Assembly (NCBI GenBank): GCA_020466095.1
Contig: CM035807.1
Location: forward strand, 116,074,624-116,138,623
DNA length: 64,000 nt
Direction of reading: 5' to 3'
Origin: Chlorops oryzae
Taxonomy: Eukaryota; Arthropoda; Insecta; Diptera; Chloropidae
The notes under the pieces are model-generated. The model had not been told where the DNA came from and did not search any database. It saw nothing but the letters and a program-made list of their open reading frames with translations. Below are positions 62,401-64,000 of the stretch, piece by piece. The number at the start of each line of letters is the position of its first letter. Position 1 is the stretch's first letter. Made by a program: the position numbers and the translations under genes.

Positions 62401-63289
62401 GTGTGTGTGTATCCCTCAGCCCCGTTTGACGCCCGTGTACGTTAGCATTTCACTATCTTGTTGTTGTTGTTGTTGCTTTTTCAACAGCCGATTGAGGGAA
62501 TGTGTACATCGGAAAGACTTACAAAAATATATGTATGTATATACGCTCGACAGATATATTCACTGTGGTAAAGAATTCCTTTTTGTTAAAGCCAACATAC
62601 ATACATACGCTCAATACAATGTGCTAAAAGTGCCTTATTTGTGGGTGTGTATATTTACTTTATTTCCTGCTTGATATATCTATGCACCAAAGGCAACTTA
62701 AGGGCTTTATTTTCAAATTTGAAAAGTCTCAACTCGAAAATTCTCTAATTGTTAATTGTCATTTGGCCAGAAACAAAAGTTCGAAGGTTTTTTCGTACAT
62801 TTCATAGGTACATTCTTCATTCACAAACCTCAACTTTTAAGGTTACAATATCAATAGAATTCAATAAGAACTTTAGATAAAAAAAAATTGTACTTTAGAT
62901 GGTAAAAAAGGGTTTTTTTTTTTAAATTCTCTGAGAAAATCAAAAAATAGCTGCTCATCCATTAACCTCTACTGAAACGTCTCTTTTAAGAAGTCAATCA
63001 GAAGTTTATGCTTGAAAATCTCCTTTAAGTAAAATAATGTCCGTAATGAATGGAAACTTTAATAAATTCAAAATTCATAAAAATGGATGAAAGTCGAATA
63101 ACTTCTGTTAATTTTCGGTTGAAAAAAGCTTGGCTTAAAACTAATAGAAAAACAAACAAAAATTTTATCCGCCCATTATTGTTATTCTGATCGTTCTGAC
63201 ACGTCCCGATAACAAAAATAATAAAATTAATAGGTTACCTAGGTATTTTCTTTTCCTTTACTTTTTTGAGGACAAATGTCACATTAGTT
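59489..63289. other. Non-coding region, probable long intron or UTR
   Basis: CA/GT microsatellites (60265-60280, 61803-61826, 62394-62410), (CGAA)n at 60655-60671, A-rich runs. An open frame from ATG 60675 (102 codons) begins with a hydrophobic stretch (LVFAASVNCVVAFYFVFAY) but has no domain or homologue I know. Nothing else supportable. Confidence 0.4.
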
Positions 63290-63300
63290 ACCTATTTAAA

Positions 63301-63547
63301 GTGGCTCTGGGATAGCGTAGGGGATGCGTGCTATGCTCTTGATCCCAGGGTCCGAGGTTCGATTCCCGGCACAGGCGAAACGGAGTGTAATGTTCCAAGC
63401 CTAGCACTGGTTTTTCAAAAAATCGCATGTTAGGGGCACACTACATAAAAAGACAAACACTCACACTAACACAAGAAAACCTCCGTGGTATCACAATGGG
63501 CCGATTAACGGCCTAAGTGGCAGCCACTTCAACCTACCTACCTACCT
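63301..63547 (+). mobile_element. tRNA-derived SINE with 11-bp TSD
   Basis: 247 bp. The head has an A box-like GGATAGCGTAGGGGA and a perfect B box GGTTCGATTCC (63354-63364). The body ends GGCAGCCACTTCA and a tail of (ACCT) repeats. Flanked by ACCTATTTAAA (63290-63300 and 63548-63558), the target duplication of LINE-mediated insertion. Non-coding. Confidence 0.88.
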
Positions 63548-63558
63548 ACCTATTTAAA

Positions 63559-64000
63559 AAATGAAATTCAAACTGAATTTTTATTTTCTCCCCCTACGTT
63601 TAAAGTAACAAATGCTCTGATGTAATACGTTAATTGTTCAAAGTTCTTTTTCAAATAAATCATTTTTTTATACCTATGATTTGAAAAAATAAACATAAAA
63701 ATTGCAACAAAACTATTTAAATTTATCAACATTTGTGAAAAAATAAAAAAAATAAAAACAAAACAAATAGAAATCTAACGATATAGGTACATACATATGT
63801 ACACATTTATCTATTCTACTCAACGCCCTTTATTTAAGCTATTTTATTTTTTTCCTTATAGGTATGTAGGTATGTATCTGCGTGTGTGTATTTTGAGAAA
63901 GCTAAAAAAACTACCAAATAAACTAAAGACTGTCCCAGAAATAACTGTCTTTTTTTTTTTTTTTTTTTATTGCAAATTCTTTTTAAATTCTTTCAGTTTA
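63559..64000. other. Non-coding, AT-rich
   Basis: No gene or repeat recognised before the window end; a poly-T run at about 63951-63969. Confidence 0.35.

Overview
The window is nuclear DNA of a dipteran fly. The evidence is AT-rich sequence with GT-AG introns, (CAA)n and poly-Q/N/G-rich coding stretches, a DRE-like promoter cluster, and fly-type orthologues (Snx1, Rab6, ThrRS, Ced-12/ELMO, TRAP-gamma, purity of essence/UBR4). It looks like a non-Drosophila brachyceran fly with a repeat-rich genome. The species cannot be named from the sequence.

Layout of genes: a GT17 (MGAT3-like) glycosyltransferase on + (2111-3751); a broken or partial Alg7/DPAGT1 on - (6813-7675); Snx1 on - (9140-11178) head to head with an intronless Rab6 on + (11796-12422); ThrRS on - (16958-20615, with a 24-nt micro-exon); Ced-12/ELMO on + (23263-26812) tail to tail with TRAP-gamma/SSR3 on - (28357-28988); the giant UBR4 orthologue poe on - (30336-56960, 13 exons, one of about 7.4 kb); and, from about 58.5 kb, what looks like the 5' non-coding exon of an unidentified + strand gene. 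Several products act in the secretory or endosomal system (Alg7, GT17, TRAP-gamma, Rab6, Snx1), but nothing shows they are co-regulated. Only the Snx1/Rab6 pair clearly shares a promoter region.

Most of the rest is small non-autonomous transposons. Many have readable terminal inverted repeats (TIRs) and target site duplications (TSDs), and many are nested. They include five copies of a MITE with 31-bp TIRs beginning CATGAT and 8-9 bp TSDs, which are P-element hallmarks; three hAT-like MITE families with 8-bp TSDs; a 732-bp TTAA-flanked MITE; a family of about 455 bp in six full or partial copies; a decayed element carrying a MADF-domain fragment; a tRNA-derived SINE with an 11-bp TSD; a TIR element that fills an ELMO intron; and two inverted copies of a roughly 1-kb dispersed repeat, one abutting a poe splice donor.

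Ten apparent single-base frameshifts interrupt otherwise well conserved proteins (GT17 two, Alg7 one, ThrRS one, ELMO one, UBR4 five). Most are missing bases, often in triplet repeats. Because essential genes are affected, residual consensus errors in the assembly are the likeliest cause, and gene models here need correction. I did not find a convincing new multi-gene system. The most notable material is the P-like MITE family with its built-in empty-site control, and the transposon/intron relationships.
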